Source of the DNA: CAWJAP01 sp963834365
Lineage (GTDB): Bacteria > Acidobacteriota > Vicinamibacteria > Vicinamibacterales > Vicinamibacteraceae
DNA: 64,000 nucleotides
Assembly (NCBI GenBank): GCA_963834365.1
Contig: CAWIBS010000044.1
Span: 38,664 to 102,663 of the forward strand
Direction of reading: 5' to 3'
Shown here: in pieces, positions 27,370 through 38,480 of the stretch
How positions within the stretch are numbered: position 1 is the first letter of the stretch
Layout of the letters: each line of letters starts with the position of its first letter
Notes under the pieces: model-generated
What the model was told of the DNA's origin: nothing
Databases searched by the model: none
What the model saw: the letters and a program-made list of their open reading frames with translations, nothing else
Program-made: the position numbers and the translations under genes

Positions 27370-28649
27370 ATGAGGGTGGTCGTGACCGACGGCGACAACC
27401 GGGCGACGCTGGCCGTGACGCGATCCCTCGGTCGCCTCGGCCATCACGTCATCGTCGGAGAGCGGCGGTCACCTGCGCTGGCGCAGGTGTCTCGTTACTG
27501 CGCCGAACGATTCACGTACCCGGATCCGGTGACTCGCTGCGACGCCTTCGTCGAGGCGCTGCTTCGGCGTGCTCGCAGCACACCGCGCCGACGCGTGCAT
27601 TCCGATGTCGGACATCACGACATTCTCGCGTGCTGCGCCATCGCGCCGCGCTCGAAGGAGTTTGCGCGCTGCCTCTCCCGGCGACGGCCTCGATCGAGCG
27701 GGCGGCGGACAAGAGCGCGGTCGTCGAGACGGCGCGGGCGACTGGGCGTGGCGGCGCCGCGCTCGGTCGTCGTCGCGACGCCGGAGAACCGCCGTCCTCT
27801 CGACTTCCCGTTTCCTGTCGTCGTCAAGCCCCATCGCTCGCGCATCCTGGTCGACGGCGTGTGGAGGTCCACGTCGGTCGGGTACGCGGTCGACCGTCCG
27901 GCGCTCGTCCGCGCACTGGCCGAGCGTCCGGCCTTCGAGTTCCCGCTGCTGCTACAGGAACGAGTCGGTGGGGCCCGGAGTGGGCGTGTTTGCCTGCTAC
28001 GATCGCGGCCGCGCCGGTCGCGCTTTTCAGCCATCGTCGCGTGCGCGAGCGTCCGCCCTGGGGCGGCGTTCAGCGTGCTCTCCGAGAGCGCGCCGCTCTG
28101 TCCGCAGGCGGCGGCGTCCGCTACCGCGCTGCTGGATCGCTCGGGCTGGCACGGCGTGGCGATGGTGGAGTTCAAGCGGGACTGAGGCGACGGCGTGCCG
28201 CAGCTGATGGAGATCAACGGTCGCTTCTGGGGCTCGCTGCAGCTGGCGATCGACGCCGGCGTAGACTTTCCCAGCGCTCCTCGTCGAAGCTCGTGGACCG
28301 TTCGCCGTTCCAGCCGCAGACGCCGTACGAATCGGCGTCCGCAACCGATGGCTCTGGGGCGACGTGGACAGTCTGCTCCTGACGCTGCGCGGCCGGAGCG
28401 GGCCGTCGAAGACCGCGCCGGACCGCCTCGCGGCCGTGCGTCGAGTTCGCGAAGTTCTGGGGACGTGATCTCTACTACGAGAATCCGAAGCTGGACGATT
28501 GCGAGCCGTGGCTCTACGAGTCCCGTCGCTGGTGCGCCCAGTTGCTGTCGCGTCGCGCCGGCCCGCACAAGGGCAGGAACCATGAAGGCTCCTGGTGCCG
28601 GTCTCGGACGGCGACGCGAGCCGGCCCGTCGAGAGGAGCGCGACGGTGA
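27370..28649 (+). CDS. ATP-grasp carboxylate ligase, frameshifted
   Basis: Fragments in order: MRVVVTDGDNRATLAVTRSL, GHHVIVGERRSPALAQVSRY, ALEGVCALPLPATASIERAA, DKSAVVETARATG, NRRPLDFPFPVVVKPHRSRI (ATP-grasp Lys), DRSGWHGVAMVEFKRD and VPQLMEINGRFWGSLQLAID, the metal-binding E-x-N-x-R region. The protein resembles carbamoyl-phosphate-synthase-like ATP-grasp ligases, which join a carboxylate to an amine or thiol; the substrate is unknown. At least five frame breaks occur. The end is taken as TGA 28647-28649, overlapping the next GTG. In an EPS locus it may add an amino acid or similar group to a sugar. Confidence 0.75.
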
Positions 28650-29743
28650 GCACGCGCACTGGCCTTCGCGCGATGCCGCTGCACCGCGCATGGCCTACTG
28701 GTGCAAGTTCGCCGTGGCGCACGTGCTGTACGGCGCTGGGCGTGCTGCAGCTGTGGCAGGCGATCGTCCTGCGCCGGCCGGGCCGTGGTGCTGATGTATC
28801 ACCGCGTGCTGACCGCCGACGAGCAGCGGGCGGCCGGCGTCGCATCCCGCGCTGGTCGTGATCGTGAGACCTTCGCGATGCAGATGGCGCTGCTGAAGCG
28901 CGGTTCGTCCGCGTCTGTCGTCGAGGCGTTCTGGCCGATCGGCTGACGCGCAGGGTGCCGCTTCCGAGACTCCTCCTGCGTGATCACGTTCGACGACGGC
29001 TGGCGCGACAACTTCACGAATGCGCTGCCGATGTTTGCGGGCGCACGGCTTGCCGGCGCTGGTGTTCCTGCCGGTGAACTACATCGGCACGGCGCGCTCT
29101 TCTGGCAGGAGGCGCTGGCGCACCTGCTGTCCGCGGCCGTCGAGGCGGCGGGCGCCACCGGAGCGCCGTCGCACGGCTCTCGGGACGCTGCTGGCGCCCT
29201 CGATGGGCTGGGCGTCTCCTGCATGCCGATGCCGACACGTCCCCGGACGCGATCTTTGGCGCAATCGATGCGCTGAAGCACACGACGCGGGCCCAGATCA
29301 CGGCGCTCGTCGAGTCGATCTGGCGCACGAGCTGGGCGTGTCCGCTCGACGCGCTCGCGGACGCGCGACGGGTTCATGACTGGGACCAGGTCGCGCAGAT
29401 GGCCCGACAGGGGGTCGCGTTCGGCGGCCACGGCGCGGAGCATCAGCTGCTGACCTACGTGCTCGCCCGACGACGTGCGGACACGAGATTCGAGGGCTCG
29501 AGGAGCGGCTTGCGCGGCGCTTCGGTCGAGCCGCTGCTGACGTTCAGCTATCCGAACGGATATCTGAACGACGGGCGATTGTCGAGGAGGTGCGGGCGAG
29601 CGGGCTATCGGCTGGCGTTCATCACACGGCGCGGCCGCGTGACGTGCGAGGACGATCCGTTGACGATGCGGCGGCTCAACATCCACGAGGCGATGACCGA
29701 CACGGCGCCGATGTTCCTGGCGAGGCTCGTGGGGCTATGGTGA
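28646..29743 (+). CDS. Polysaccharide deacetylase (NodB-type), frameshifted
   Basis: Rebuilt from several frames: KFAVAHVLYGAG, VLQLWQAIVLRR, AVVLMYHRVLTADE, DRETFAMQMALLKR, CVITFDDGWRDNFTNALPM (the catalytic TFDD motif), ALVFLPVNYIGTG, GVAFGGHGAEHQLLTYV (H-x-x-x-H metal site) and LTFSYPNGYLNDG. Such enzymes remove N-acetyl groups from amino sugars. The start GTG 28646 overlaps the previous stop and has GAGAGGAG upstream; ATG 28690 is the alternative. The stop is 9 nt before the next glycosyltransferase. At least six breaks occur. Confidence 0.8.
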
Positions 29744-29752
29744 GCTGAGGCG

Positions 29753-30901
29753 ATGGTGATCGAGCTGCTGTTCTGGATCGGCGTCGCGGGCGTCGTGTAT
29801 CCGTACGTCGGCTATCCGCTGGTGCTCGTGGCTGTGGGCGCGCGTGCGCGCGAAGCGACGGCGCGCGGAGGCGCAGGCGACCTGCCGGCGCGTCTCGATG
29901 ATCATGCCGGTGCACAACGAAGCCTCGCGCCTCGAGCGGAAGATCGAGAACACCGACCGCGCTCGACTACCCGCCGGACCGGCTGGAGGTGATGTTCGTC
30001 TCCGACGGCTCGACCGACGGCACGGTCGACATCTGCGCGGTCGCAGCTGCGGCCCGGCGATGCGGCTCGATCGAGCTGCCGACGCGCGGCGGCAAGGCGC
30101 CGGCGCTCAACGCCGGGCTGCGCGCGCCGCGGCCACGAGATCGTCGTGTTCACCGACGCGTCGATCGAGCTCGAGCCCGACGCCGCTGCGCAGCTCGTCG
30201 CGGCCGTTCGCCGATCCCGACATCGGCTGCGTCTCCGGCGAGGACCGGATCGCCGACGCCGGCGGCGAGGGCCTGTACGGCCGCTACGAGCTGCTGCTGC
30301 GCCGGCTCGAGTCGCGGGTGCACTCGATCGTCGGGGCGAGCGGCTCGTTCTACGCCCAGCGGCGGTCGCTCTGCCAGCCGTTCACGGAGGGCATGGCGCC
30401 GGACTTCCTGTCGGTGCTGCGCACGGTGGAGCAGGGCTACCGCGCGGTCAGCGAGGACTGCCGTCGGCTCGATGACCAGCCTCGAAGGATCCCGCGGCAG
30501 GAGTTCGAGCGCAAGGTGCGCACGCTGATCCGCGGCATGACGACGTTGTTCGCGCACGTCGTCGCTGCTGAATCCGTTCCGCTACGGGCGGTTCGCGTTC
30601 GCGCTGCTGGTCGCACAAGGTCCTGCGGTGGCTCGCGCCGTTCTTCCTCGTGACTGACGCTCGTCAGCGCCGCTGGCGCTGCTCGACTCGGCCGTTCTAC
30701 GCGCTGGCGTTCGGCGTCGCCCAGGTCGTGTTCTATCTCGTTGCGCTCGCTGCGCTCTCGCGAGCGCGGTGGTCGTGCGACGACTCGCTCGTCGGACGCA
30801 TCGCGCTCTATTTCTCGAACGTCAACGTCGCGATCCTCGCGGCCTGGGTGCAGTACGGCCGGGGCGTCCGGCAGGAAATCTGGACGCCATCGCAGCGCTG
30901 A
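29753..30901 (+). CDS. Membrane glycosyltransferase family 2 (processive type), frameshifted
   Basis: The N-terminal membrane segment LLFWIGVAGVVYPYVGYPLV is followed by the GT-A domain: SMIMPVHNEASRLERKIENT, VMFVSDGSTDGTVDI, RGGKAPALNAGLRA, EIVVFTDASIELEPDAA (DxD-like metal site), CVSGEDRI. YELLLRRLESRVHSIVGASG comes next, then membrane helices (RFAFALLSHKVLRWLAPFFL, YALAFGVAQVVFYLVALAAL). It resembles cellulose/poly-GlcNAc-synthase-like enzymes that transfer sugars at the inner membrane. Several apparent single-base insertions break the frame, for example after ENTD and in the VAAFADPD region. The stop is 30899-30901. Confidence 0.8.
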
Positions 30902-30928
30902 GCCTGGTGAGGAGAGGAACAGGCCCTG

Positions 30929-31948
30929 ATGTCCGCGCAGCCACACGCCCGTCACGTTCTCGCAGCCGCGACGGGCGTCGACTGTTCGGCATCCTGTCGC
31001 GGCCCGAGCAGCCGACTGCGCTGCCGGCGATCCTGCTGCTGTCGCGGGCATGAAGATGCGGGTCGGGCCGCAGCGCCTGTACGACGAAATGGCGGAGCGC
31101 TTCGTCGCGCTCGGCTACACCGTCCTGCGGCTTCGACTTGCCAGGTCTCGGCGATTCGGAGGGCGAGATTCCCGAACGGCAGATGGCGGACCTGTACGGC
31201 GCGATCCAGAGCGGGCGCTACGTCGCGGACACGCTCGAGGCGATGGACTGGATGCAGCGGACGCATGGCATCTCGCGCTTCATCGCGGCCGGGCTGTGCG
31301 GCGGCGCGATCACGGCGCTCCTCGCGGCGCGAGAGCGATCGCCGCATCGTCGGCCTGCTCGGGCTGGGGATGCCCGTGATCCTGGACGGGATCCGGGGAT
31401 CGACGACTGGCGGTACATGACGACGCAGCAGCTGGCGGGGACCCGCTCGCGGTATCTGTCGAAGTTCCGCATCTGGGAGCCGACGCGTCTGGCAGTCGTG
31501 GTGGCGCTTCCTCACGTTCCAGAGCCACTACACGCTCATCGGCCACTCGCTGTTCAAGCCGTGGCTGAAGCGGCGGGCCGCGGCCGGCGAGGGGCGGCGG
31601 CGCCCGTGCAAAGACAACACCAATCCTCGTTTCGCGCCCGCTTTTCTGCGTGTGCTCGCCGCAGGGCGGCCGATCCTCCTCGTCTTCGGCGGCGCCGACC
31701 GGCTGCGTTGGGAGTTCGAGGAGAAGTTCGTCGCCAGGCATCGACGCGGCGCTCGAGCGGCATGCCGACGGATACGACATCGTGGTGACGCCGGACGCCA
31801 ACCACATCTTCTCGCGCGCGACTGGCAGGAGCATATGGTGGATCACTGCGCCGACTGGCTGCGCCGCTTCGGCGGCGAGGCGGACGGAGCGGCTCGAGCG
31901 GCCCTCCACGGGCTCGTGAGCCCCGTGGGAACGCGGGGGGCTGCATGA
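30929..31948 (+). CDS. Exosortase-associated hydrolase 1-like alpha/beta protein, frameshifted
   Basis: From MSAQPHARHV (ATG 30929, GGAGAGGAAC upstream) the frames give RRLFGILSRPEQPTALPAIL, LYDEMAERFVALGYTVLRL, LPGLGDSEGEIPERQMADLY, RFIAAGLCGGAITALLAARE, YMTTQQLAGTRSRYLSKFRI, RPILLVFGGADRLRWEFEEK and DIVVTPDANHIFS. The nucleophile elbow is GLCGG, with Cys in place of the serine; related hydrolases of exosortase loci also have Cys here. The D/H pair (GGADRL, NHIF) is present. It may handle a thioester or ester intermediate of the EPS pathway. About five frame breaks occur. Confidence 0.78.
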
Positions 31949-31994
31949 CCGGGTGGCGCGCCGCAACCCGCTTCATTCGGGCGACGCACCGGCC

Positions 31995-33551
31995 ATGACG
32001 ACCACGACCGCCAATCCGCCCGGCGGCACGCTGCGCCAACAGGCCTCTCTCATCGCCAAGAACGTCGCCACCAACTGGGTGGGGCTCGTGGTGGGGACGC
32101 TGCTGTCGCTCGTCCTGGCGCCCATCGTCGTCAACAGCCTGGGAACCGTCTACTACGGCATCTGGACGCTGCTGCAGCAATTCACCGGTTACCTCTGGCT
32201 GTTCGACCTCGGTGTTCGGGAATCGGTCGTCAAGTACGTCGCCCAGTACGACGCCACGAGCGACCAGGAGGCGCTCGACCGCGTGGTCGGCACCGCGGTG
32301 ACGATCTACACGCTGATCGCGCTCGGCGGGTTGGTGGCGTCGGCGATAATCGCCCTCGCGCTCCCGTACATCTTCAACATCCCGCCCGAGACGATCACGA
32401 TCGCGCGGGCGACGGCCTTCCTCACCGGCGCCACGGTCTCCTTGAGCTTTGTCTTCAACGTGTACGTCGGCGTTTTGATGGGGCTTCACAAGCTGTATCT
32501 CGTCACCCGACTGAGCATTTTCATCGGAATTGCGCGGGCGGCAGTCATCGTGCTGCTCCTGAAGCTCGGTTACGGCATCATCGCGCTCGCCTTCGTGAGC
32601 CTCGCGATGAGCGTGCTCAACGGCTGGCGCGTGTACTCGCATTGTCGAGTGCAGGCGCCGAACCTCTCGCTGCGACCGATTCGGCCCAAGCGCGAGACGG
32701 TGGCCCAATTGTTCAACTACGGCAAATGGGTGCTCGTCTCCAACCTCGGCGACAAGGTCATCTTCTCGACGGACGCGATGGTCATTGGAGCCCTCTTGCC
32801 GGTGTCGCAGTTGGCGTACTACGCCATTGCTGGCACCCTCATCACAAACCTGCGGTCCATCGTCTCGGCGATGGCATCCGTGGTGAATCCTCTCAGCAGC
32901 AGGCTCCAGGCGACGAAGGAAATGCATTCGTTGACGAAAATGGTGCAGACGGGCACCAAGTTCGCTGTCCTCATGGGGCTCCCGTTCTGCGTCGGCTTCA
33001 TCATCCTGGGCGAGCGATTCATTGCGTTGTGGATGGGCCCCGAATTCGCCGGGACCGCGGCGCCGGTGCTGACGGCCCTAGCCCTCGGCTCGATCGCGGG
33101 GCTGCCGTATCTGACGATTTCCGGGTATTTCTACGGAGTTGGCGACCAGCGGATTGTCGCGCTGTCGAGAATCGTGGAAGGCGCCGCGAACCTGGCGCTG
33201 AGCATCGCGCTCATCAAGCCGTACGGGCTCCTGGGCGTGGCGATCGGAACCACGGTTCCGCAAGCGCTCATGGTGGGTGGCGTGCTGCCATGGCTCTTGC
33301 CAGCGCGACTACCCATCCGAATGCGCGACTATTACGTCGGGACTTACGTGCGCCCGTTGCTGGCCTCGGTGCCGTTCTGGGTGGCTTGCTGGGCTGTCGA
33401 GCGTTTCGTCGGACCGGGAAACCTGGCCAGCTTCCTCGTGTGGGGTGTGGCCACCCTGCCGTTTTACCTGATTCCGGCATGGTTCATCGCGTTGTCTGGC
33501 GCGGAGCAGGCGCGCCTGCAGGACTTCGTCCGGCGCCGCGGCCGTGCCTGA
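31995..33551 (+). CDS. Oligosaccharide flippase (Wzx-like)
   Basis: A 518-residue polytopic membrane protein with about 12-14 hydrophobic segments. It starts MTTTTANPPGGTLRQQAS, then NWVGLVVGTLLSLVLAPIVV, SLGTVYYGIWTLLQQFTGYL, LGVRESVVKYVAQY, YYAIAGTLITNLRSIVSAM and ISGYFYGVGDQRIVALSRIV. This is the MOP/PST flippase pattern: it moves undecaprenyl-diphosphate-linked repeat units across the inner membrane. ATG 31995 was preferred to 31953 because the extra residues have no family match. The frame is intact, in contrast to the damaged block before it. Confidence 0.92.
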   Translation: MTTTTANPPGGTLRQQASLIAKNVATNWVGLVVGTLLSLVLAPIVVNSLGTVYYGIWTLLQQFTGYLWLFDLGVRESVVKYVAQYDATSDQEALDRVVGTAVTIYTLIALGGLVASAIIALALPYIFNIPPETITIARATAFLTGATVSLSFVFNVYVGVLMGLHKLYLVTRLSIFIGIARAAVIVLLLKLGYGIIALAFVSLAMSVLNGWRVYSHCRVQAPNLSLRPIRPKRETVAQLFNYGKWVLVSNLGDKVIFSTDAMVIGALLPVSQLAYYAIAGTLITNLRSIVSAMASVVNPLSSRLQATKEMHSLTKMVQTGTKFAVLMGLPFCVGFIILGERFIALWMGPEFAGTAAPVLTALALGSIAGLPYLTISGYFYGVGDQRIVALSRIVEGAANLALSIALIKPYGLLGVAIGTTVPQALMVGGVLPWLLPARLPIRMRDYYVGTYVRPLLASVPFWVACWAVERFVGPGNLASFLVWGVATLPFYLIPAWFIALSGAEQARLQDFVRRRGRA

Positions 33552-33593
33552 TCGGGCGCACCACTGGACCACCGGCCGCTCTTCGAGGTACGA

Positions 33594-34878
33594 ATGGGTG
33601 TGAACACGACTCCCGTCAACGTCCTGTACTGCGAGAGCAACGTCGACGGGACCATCGGCGGATCGCACTACTGTCTGTTGTATCTCGTCGAGAATCTCGA
33701 TCGGCGCGCGTTCAATCCCATCGTGCTGTTCTACGAGGATCACCCGCTCGGTGCCCCGGTTTGGCAGCGCGGCGGAGACGCTCGTGAAGCCGAAGCCCCC
33801 GGCGACGCGGTGGGCGGCCGGGCAGCGAGGGCTGTTGATGTTGCCGGTGCGGATGGCGCGGCGGGCGATCAACGCGGTCAAGGCCGCGCGCGTGTTCCGC
33901 CAGCAAGTCCGCTTCCTCAAGGAGCGCCGGATCGGCCTCGTGCACTTGAACAACTCCATCGTCCGGCACCACGACTGGAAGCTGGCCTCGCTCGTCGCCG
34001 GTGTGCCATGTGTCTCGCACGAGCGCGGCCTCCCGGAGTACTCGTCGGTCTCGCGCTGGCTCGGCAGCCGTCTCGCGCTGCTCGTGCCGATGTCACAGTG
34101 CATCGCGGACCACATGGTGAAGGGCGGCGTCGCCCCCCACAACATCCGCGTGATGTACGACGGCCTCGATCCGAAAGCCGTGACCGTCACCCGTTCCGCC
34201 GACGACCTCCGTCGCGAGTGGCAGGTGGAACCAGGACAGCCGGTCATCGGCATCGTCGGCAACATCCGCGACTGGAAGGGACAGGACATCGTCGTCCGCG
34301 CCGTCATCGAGGTCGTGCGATCGCGGCCCGACCTGGTCTGCTTCTTCGTCGGTGCGGCGTCCAAGCAGGACGCCGCGTTCGAGGCGGAGCTGCACCGCCT
34401 GGTGCGGGAGGCCGGCATCGAGCGCAACGTGCGGTTCACGGGGTACCAGAAGGACGTCAGCAGCTTCATGAACATGATGGACTTCGTGATCCACGCGTCG
34501 CGCAATCCCGAGCCGTTCGGCATGGTGGTCCTCGAGGCCATGGCCCAGCGCAAGGCCGTCATCGGCTCGGGTGCCGGCGGGCCCACGGAGATCATCATCG
34601 AAGGGGTGACCGGCTACACCTTCCCGCCGGGGGACCACGAGGCGCTGGCGGGGCACATCCGCACACTGCTCGGGGATCCCGCGGCTGCCGCGCGGATGGG
34701 CGAGGCCGGTTATGCGCGACTGATCGAGGCGTTCACCATCGACAAGTACATGGACCAGATCCACGGGGCCTACGGCCGGCTCGTCGGGCGATCGCCTCGC
34801 GCGATCCATGCGGAGAATCTGGCGGCCGCCCGGGTGCAGACCGACTCGCCGGGCCCACGGCGGAGCCGGAAAGCGTAG
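33594..34878 (+). CDS. Glycosyltransferase family 4, one frameshift
   Basis: The N-terminal domain starts NVLYCESNVDGTIGGSHYCL, with the glycine-rich loop of GT-B acceptor domains. One base too many near 33755, after YEDHPLGA, shifts the frame to FGSAAETLVKPKP. The rest includes NNSIVRHHDWKLASLVAGVP, CVSHERGLPEYSSVS, VIGIVGNIRDWKGQDIVVRA, FTGYQKDVSSFMNMMDFVIH and EPFGMVVLEAMAQRKAV, the E-x7-E donor-sugar motif. It adds a sugar to the growing repeat unit in the cytosol. The stop TAG overlaps the next GTG (GTAGTG), so the next glycosyltransferase is coupled. Confidence 0.9.
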
Positions 34879-36014
34879 TGGCCCCGACGAGGGTCCTCGA
34901 TCTCCGCGACACCTCGGAGATTGGAGGACCGGGAAAGACGATCCTGGAGACCCACCGCGCGATCGACAGGTCGCGCTTCACGCTCCATCTCGCCGTGTTC
35001 GCGACCGCACACGAGACGGGGGAGACGCCGTTTGTCCGCGCCGCACGCGACCAGGGAATGAACGTGCACGTGCTGCGCGGATTCAACCAGTACGATCCCA
35101 GGCTGGCGCTCCGGCTGTCCCGGCTGACCGCGGCGGAAGGGATCGACATCGTCCATGCGCACGAGACGAAGTCTGATGCGGTGGCCTTTCTGGCCGCCCG
35201 GCTGCGGCGGGTGGTTACGATCACCACGCTCCACGGATGGATCGGGAACAGCCCCCGCCAGCGTGCGTTGATCGCGCTGGATCGGCGCATCGTTCGGAGC
35301 TTCGACCGGGTGATCGCGGTGTCGGATCGGATCCGCCAGCAGCTGCTGGACTCGGGCATGAAGCCCGACAAGGTGACGCTGCTGCACAACGCCATCGTCG
35401 TCGAGCGCTACCGGCGGACGGGACAACGCGGTGCGCTCGAGGGGATCGTGGGACGTCCGCTCGAGAGCCCCGTTCTCATCAGCATCGGGCGGTTGAGCCC
35501 GGAGAAGGGCCATCGCGACCTCGTCGCCGCGCTCGGTCTCGTGGCGGCGCGCGGCGCGCGGGTGTCGGCGGTCCTGATCGGTGACGGCCCCGAGAGGGCG
35601 CGGCTGGAGGAACAGGTCCGCGGGCTCGGCCTGGCCGATCGCGTGCACCTGCCCGGCTACTTGCCGGCGCCCGAGCGCCTGCTCGAAGATGCCGACCTGA
35701 TGGTCCTGCCGTCCTACACCGAGGGCCTGCCCAACGTCGTCCTGGAATCGCTCATGATGGAAGTGCCCGTTCTCGCCACGAGGGTCGGCGGCACGCCGGA
35801 GGTCCTGAGGGATGGGGAGTCGGGCCGGCTGGTCGACCCGGGCCGGCCGGACGCGCTGGCCGAGGGCATCCTGTCGTTCCTGGCGCACCGCGGCGAGTGG
35901 ATCGAGATGGCGCGGAGAGGCCGCGAGGACGTCCGCGTGCGCTTCAACTTCGAAACACGTACACGGCGGCTCGAGGAGATCTACACTGACCTGGTCAGGG
36001 AGCGAGTCCGATGA
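34878..36014 (+). CDS. Glycosyltransferase family 4
   Basis: A 378-residue GT-B enzyme without frame breaks. Motifs: RVLDLRDTSEIGGPGKTILE at the N-terminal loop, DIVHAHETKSDAVAFLAARL, TTLHGWIGNSPRQRALIALD, RVIAVSDRIRQQLL, LISIGRLSPEKGHRDLV, HLPGYLPAPERLLEDADLMV and PSYTEGLPNVVLESLMMEVP (donor-binding E-x7-E). GTG 34878 is used because it overlaps the previous stop and gives the full N-terminal domain. The stop overlaps the ATG of the following ligase/polymerase as ATGA. Confidence 0.93.
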   Translation: MAPTRVLDLRDTSEIGGPGKTILETHRAIDRSRFTLHLAVFATAHETGETPFVRAARDQGMNVHVLRGFNQYDPRLALRLSRLTAAEGIDIVHAHETKSDAVAFLAARLRRVVTITTLHGWIGNSPRQRALIALDRRIVRSFDRVIAVSDRIRQQLLDSGMKPDKVTLLHNAIVVERYRRTGQRGALEGIVGRPLESPVLISIGRLSPEKGHRDLVAALGLVAARGARVSAVLIGDGPERARLEEQVRGLGLADRVHLPGYLPAPERLLEDADLMVLPSYTEGLPNVVLESLMMEVPVLATRVGGTPEVLRDGESGRLVDPGRPDALAEGILSFLAHRGEWIEMARRGREDVRVRFNFETRTRRLEEIYTDLVRERVR

Positions 36015-37231
36015 TCTACTACCTGGTACTGCTGCTCTTCGCCGTGGAGTACTTGCGGCCCGGCAACGTGTGGCCGGTCGTGAACGTTTTCCGGCTGAAC
36101 ACGATCATCCCGCTGTTGGTGCTGGCCCTGACCGCTGTCAGTGGCGCGGTCCCGAACCGCGACGTTTTCCGCGATCGCAACTTCTCCATCCTGCTGGCGT
36201 TGCTCGGCCTGATCACGATGTCCGTCCTGACGGCGCGGGTCACGGCCTATGCCTTCGAGGCGTTCACGATGGTCCTCGGCTACGTGCTGTTTACCTGGGT
36301 CGTGGCGCGGCAGATGGGCGACGTTTCGCGCCTGAAGGGACTCTTCAAGACGATGATCGGCGATCCACATCGTCATCCTGGCCATCGCCCCCGAGATCGT
36401 GACCGATGCGTCCACCCGGCACTACATTCCGGCCGGCGCCTTCCTGGGGGACGGCAACGACTTCGCACTGTCGGTCTGCATTCGCGTGCCCTTCGCCCTC
36501 TTCCTGCTGTTCGAGTCGCCGAAGTGGCGTCAGAAGGCTGTTCTACATTGCGCTGCTCGCTGCTGCTCGTGGCCGCCATCGTCGGCGACGCAGTCGCGCG
36601 GCGGCAGCCTCGGTCTCATCGCCGTCGTGATCTACTACTGGTGGAAGACCGACCGGAAGGTCCTGACGGGCGCGCTGGCGGTGACGGCGCTGGTCGGGGT
36701 GATGGCGCTCGCCTCGCCGCAGTATTTCGCGCGGATGGGCACGATCGTGACCTACGAGACCGACGGCTCGGCGCAGGGCCGCATCACGGCGTGGAAGGCG
36801 GGAGTGGGCATGATGCTCTCGAACCCGCTTCTGGGTGTGGGCGCCGGCAACTTTCCGCCCAACTTCACGCGGTTCGCGCCGGGCGCCGGCGGTGTCGGGC
36901 GGTGGAAGACCGCGCATTCGATCTACTTCCTGATTCTCGGCGAGCTCGGGCTGCCCGGCTTCTTTCTGCTGATCTACTTCATCGGGTGGAACCTGGACGC
37001 GAACCGGCGATTGAGCAAACAGCTCCGAGGACAGGGTGTCAGTGCCCGCAGCTCCGAAGTGCGCCTGCTCGGCTCGTCTGAGCGCGAGCCTGATCGCCTT
37101 CGCGGTCGCGCGGAGCGTTCCTGAGCGCCGTCTACTACCCGCACATGTTCGTCCTGGCCGGAATGCTCGCGGCCGCACGGCAGATTGCACGCGGCGACCG
37201 TCGCGGTTCCGCGTCGCGGCTGCGCCGGTGA
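36011..37231 (+). CDS. O-antigen ligase/polymerase family membrane protein, frameshifted
   Basis: Polytopic protein: MIYYLVLLLFAVEYLRPGNV, FRLNTIIPLLVLALTAVSG, VLTARVTAYAFEAFTMVLGY, then after a break near 36360 IPAGAFLGDGNDFALSVCIR, SLGLIAVVIYYWWKTDRKVL, QGRITAWKAGVGMMLSNPLL, GVGAGNFPPNF and HSIYFLILGELGLPGFFLL. The Wzy_C pattern (Arg-containing periplasmic loop and GVGAGNF) marks an O-antigen ligase or Wzy polymerase; similar proteins occur in exosortase A loci as putative O-glycosylation ligases. Further breaks lie near 36540 and 37110. The final part (LSAVYYPHMFVLAGMLAAA) ends at TGA 37229-37231. Confidence 0.85.
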
Positions 37232-37293
37232 CGCGTGCCGGCCGTCGCCCGTCCGCCGGCGCTGCGGCCCGTTCCCCGAGGCCGATACGTGTC

Positions 37294-38480
37294 ATGAGCG
37301 CTGCAGCGTCTGATTCACGCCGCGAGATGCCGATCGAGAACGGGAAGACAGACCGGGAAGCTCAACGTGCTGATCCTCGCGTCGTCGCTCTGCATCGGCG
37401 GCGCGGAGAGCGGTGATTCAGCATCTCGCGACGACCATCGATCGCCGTCGCTTCAACGTGCTCGTCCGGTACATCAAGGAGGCGGGCCAGATTGGCGACG
37501 AGCTCGAGCGCGACGGGCATCGACGTCGCACGGCTCGAAGGCGTCGAGTCCCGGGGAGGTCGACTATCTGACGTCGGTCAAGCTCCTGCGCGTCGTGCGG
37601 GCCGCTGGAATCGACGTGATCCACACCCACACGCCGCACGGCCTGGTCGACGCGGCGCCTCTGCCGGATGGTCCTTCCGCGGCTGCGGGTCGTGCACACG
37701 TTTCATTTCGGGAACTATCCGCACACCCGGCCGCGGCATCCTCTGGATGGAGCGGATCTGCTCGCGGCTCGTGGATCGCCTGCTGGCCGTCGGCGAGGTC
37801 CAGCGCGATCAGGTTCGAGCGTGTGCATCGGCCTCGGCGATCGGGCGATCGGCACCGTGTGGAACGGGGTACGCCTCGGCGTCGGACACGGGCGATCCGG
37901 ACTTTCGGCAGGCGCGTTGGTGCGGAGGGCCGGGCTGCTCGTCGGCACCATCGCGACGCTGATCAGCAGAAGGGGCTGCTTCGATCTGCTGCGAGACGGC
38001 GCGCAGGGTGCGCGACGCCGGTTCGACGTCGAAGTTCGTCGATCTGCGGCGAGGGACGGCTGCGGCCGGAGCTCGAGGCGCGGCGCCGCGAGCTGGGCCT
38101 CGACGATGCGGTCGCGCTGCCCGGCTGGGTCAACCAGCGCCGCCGAGACCGCGCTGCCGGCCTTCGACATCTTCTTCCAGCCGTCGCTCTGGGAGGCGAT
38201 GTCGGTGGTGACGCTCGAGGCGATGGCCGCGGCGAAGCCGGTCGTCGTCACGGCGCGTCGGCGAGGCGCCGCGCATCATCGAGCGACGGTGTCGACGGGC
38301 TCGTCTGGTCCTCCCGGGACGTCGACGCCATGGCCGAGGCACTGGTGCGCGCTGCTCGGCGACCAGGCATTGCGGCGGCGGCTCGGCAACGGCCGCGCGC
38401 GCGAAGGTCCGAGCGCAGCTTCACCGTCGACCACATGACGCGCGCCTACGAGCGGATCTACCAGGACATCGTTCGAGTGA
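37294..38480 (+). CDS. Glycosyltransferase family 4, heavily frameshifted
   Basis: From MSAAASDSRREMP (ATG 37294) the joined frames give LNVLILASSLCIGGAE at the acceptor loop, VDYLTSVKLLRVVRAAGIDV, IHTHTPHGLVDAA, VVHTFHFGNYPHTRP, LDDAVALPGWVN, FDIFFQPSLWEAMSVVTLEA, the donor E-x7-E motif, and FTVDHMTRAYERIYQDIVR at the C-terminus. It is a GT-B retaining glycosyltransferase of the EPS repeat unit. At least seven breaks occur in 1.2 kb, so the start and stop are approximate. The open frame at its end runs directly into the next gene, whose GTG at 38477 is taken as the boundary. Confidence 0.75.
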
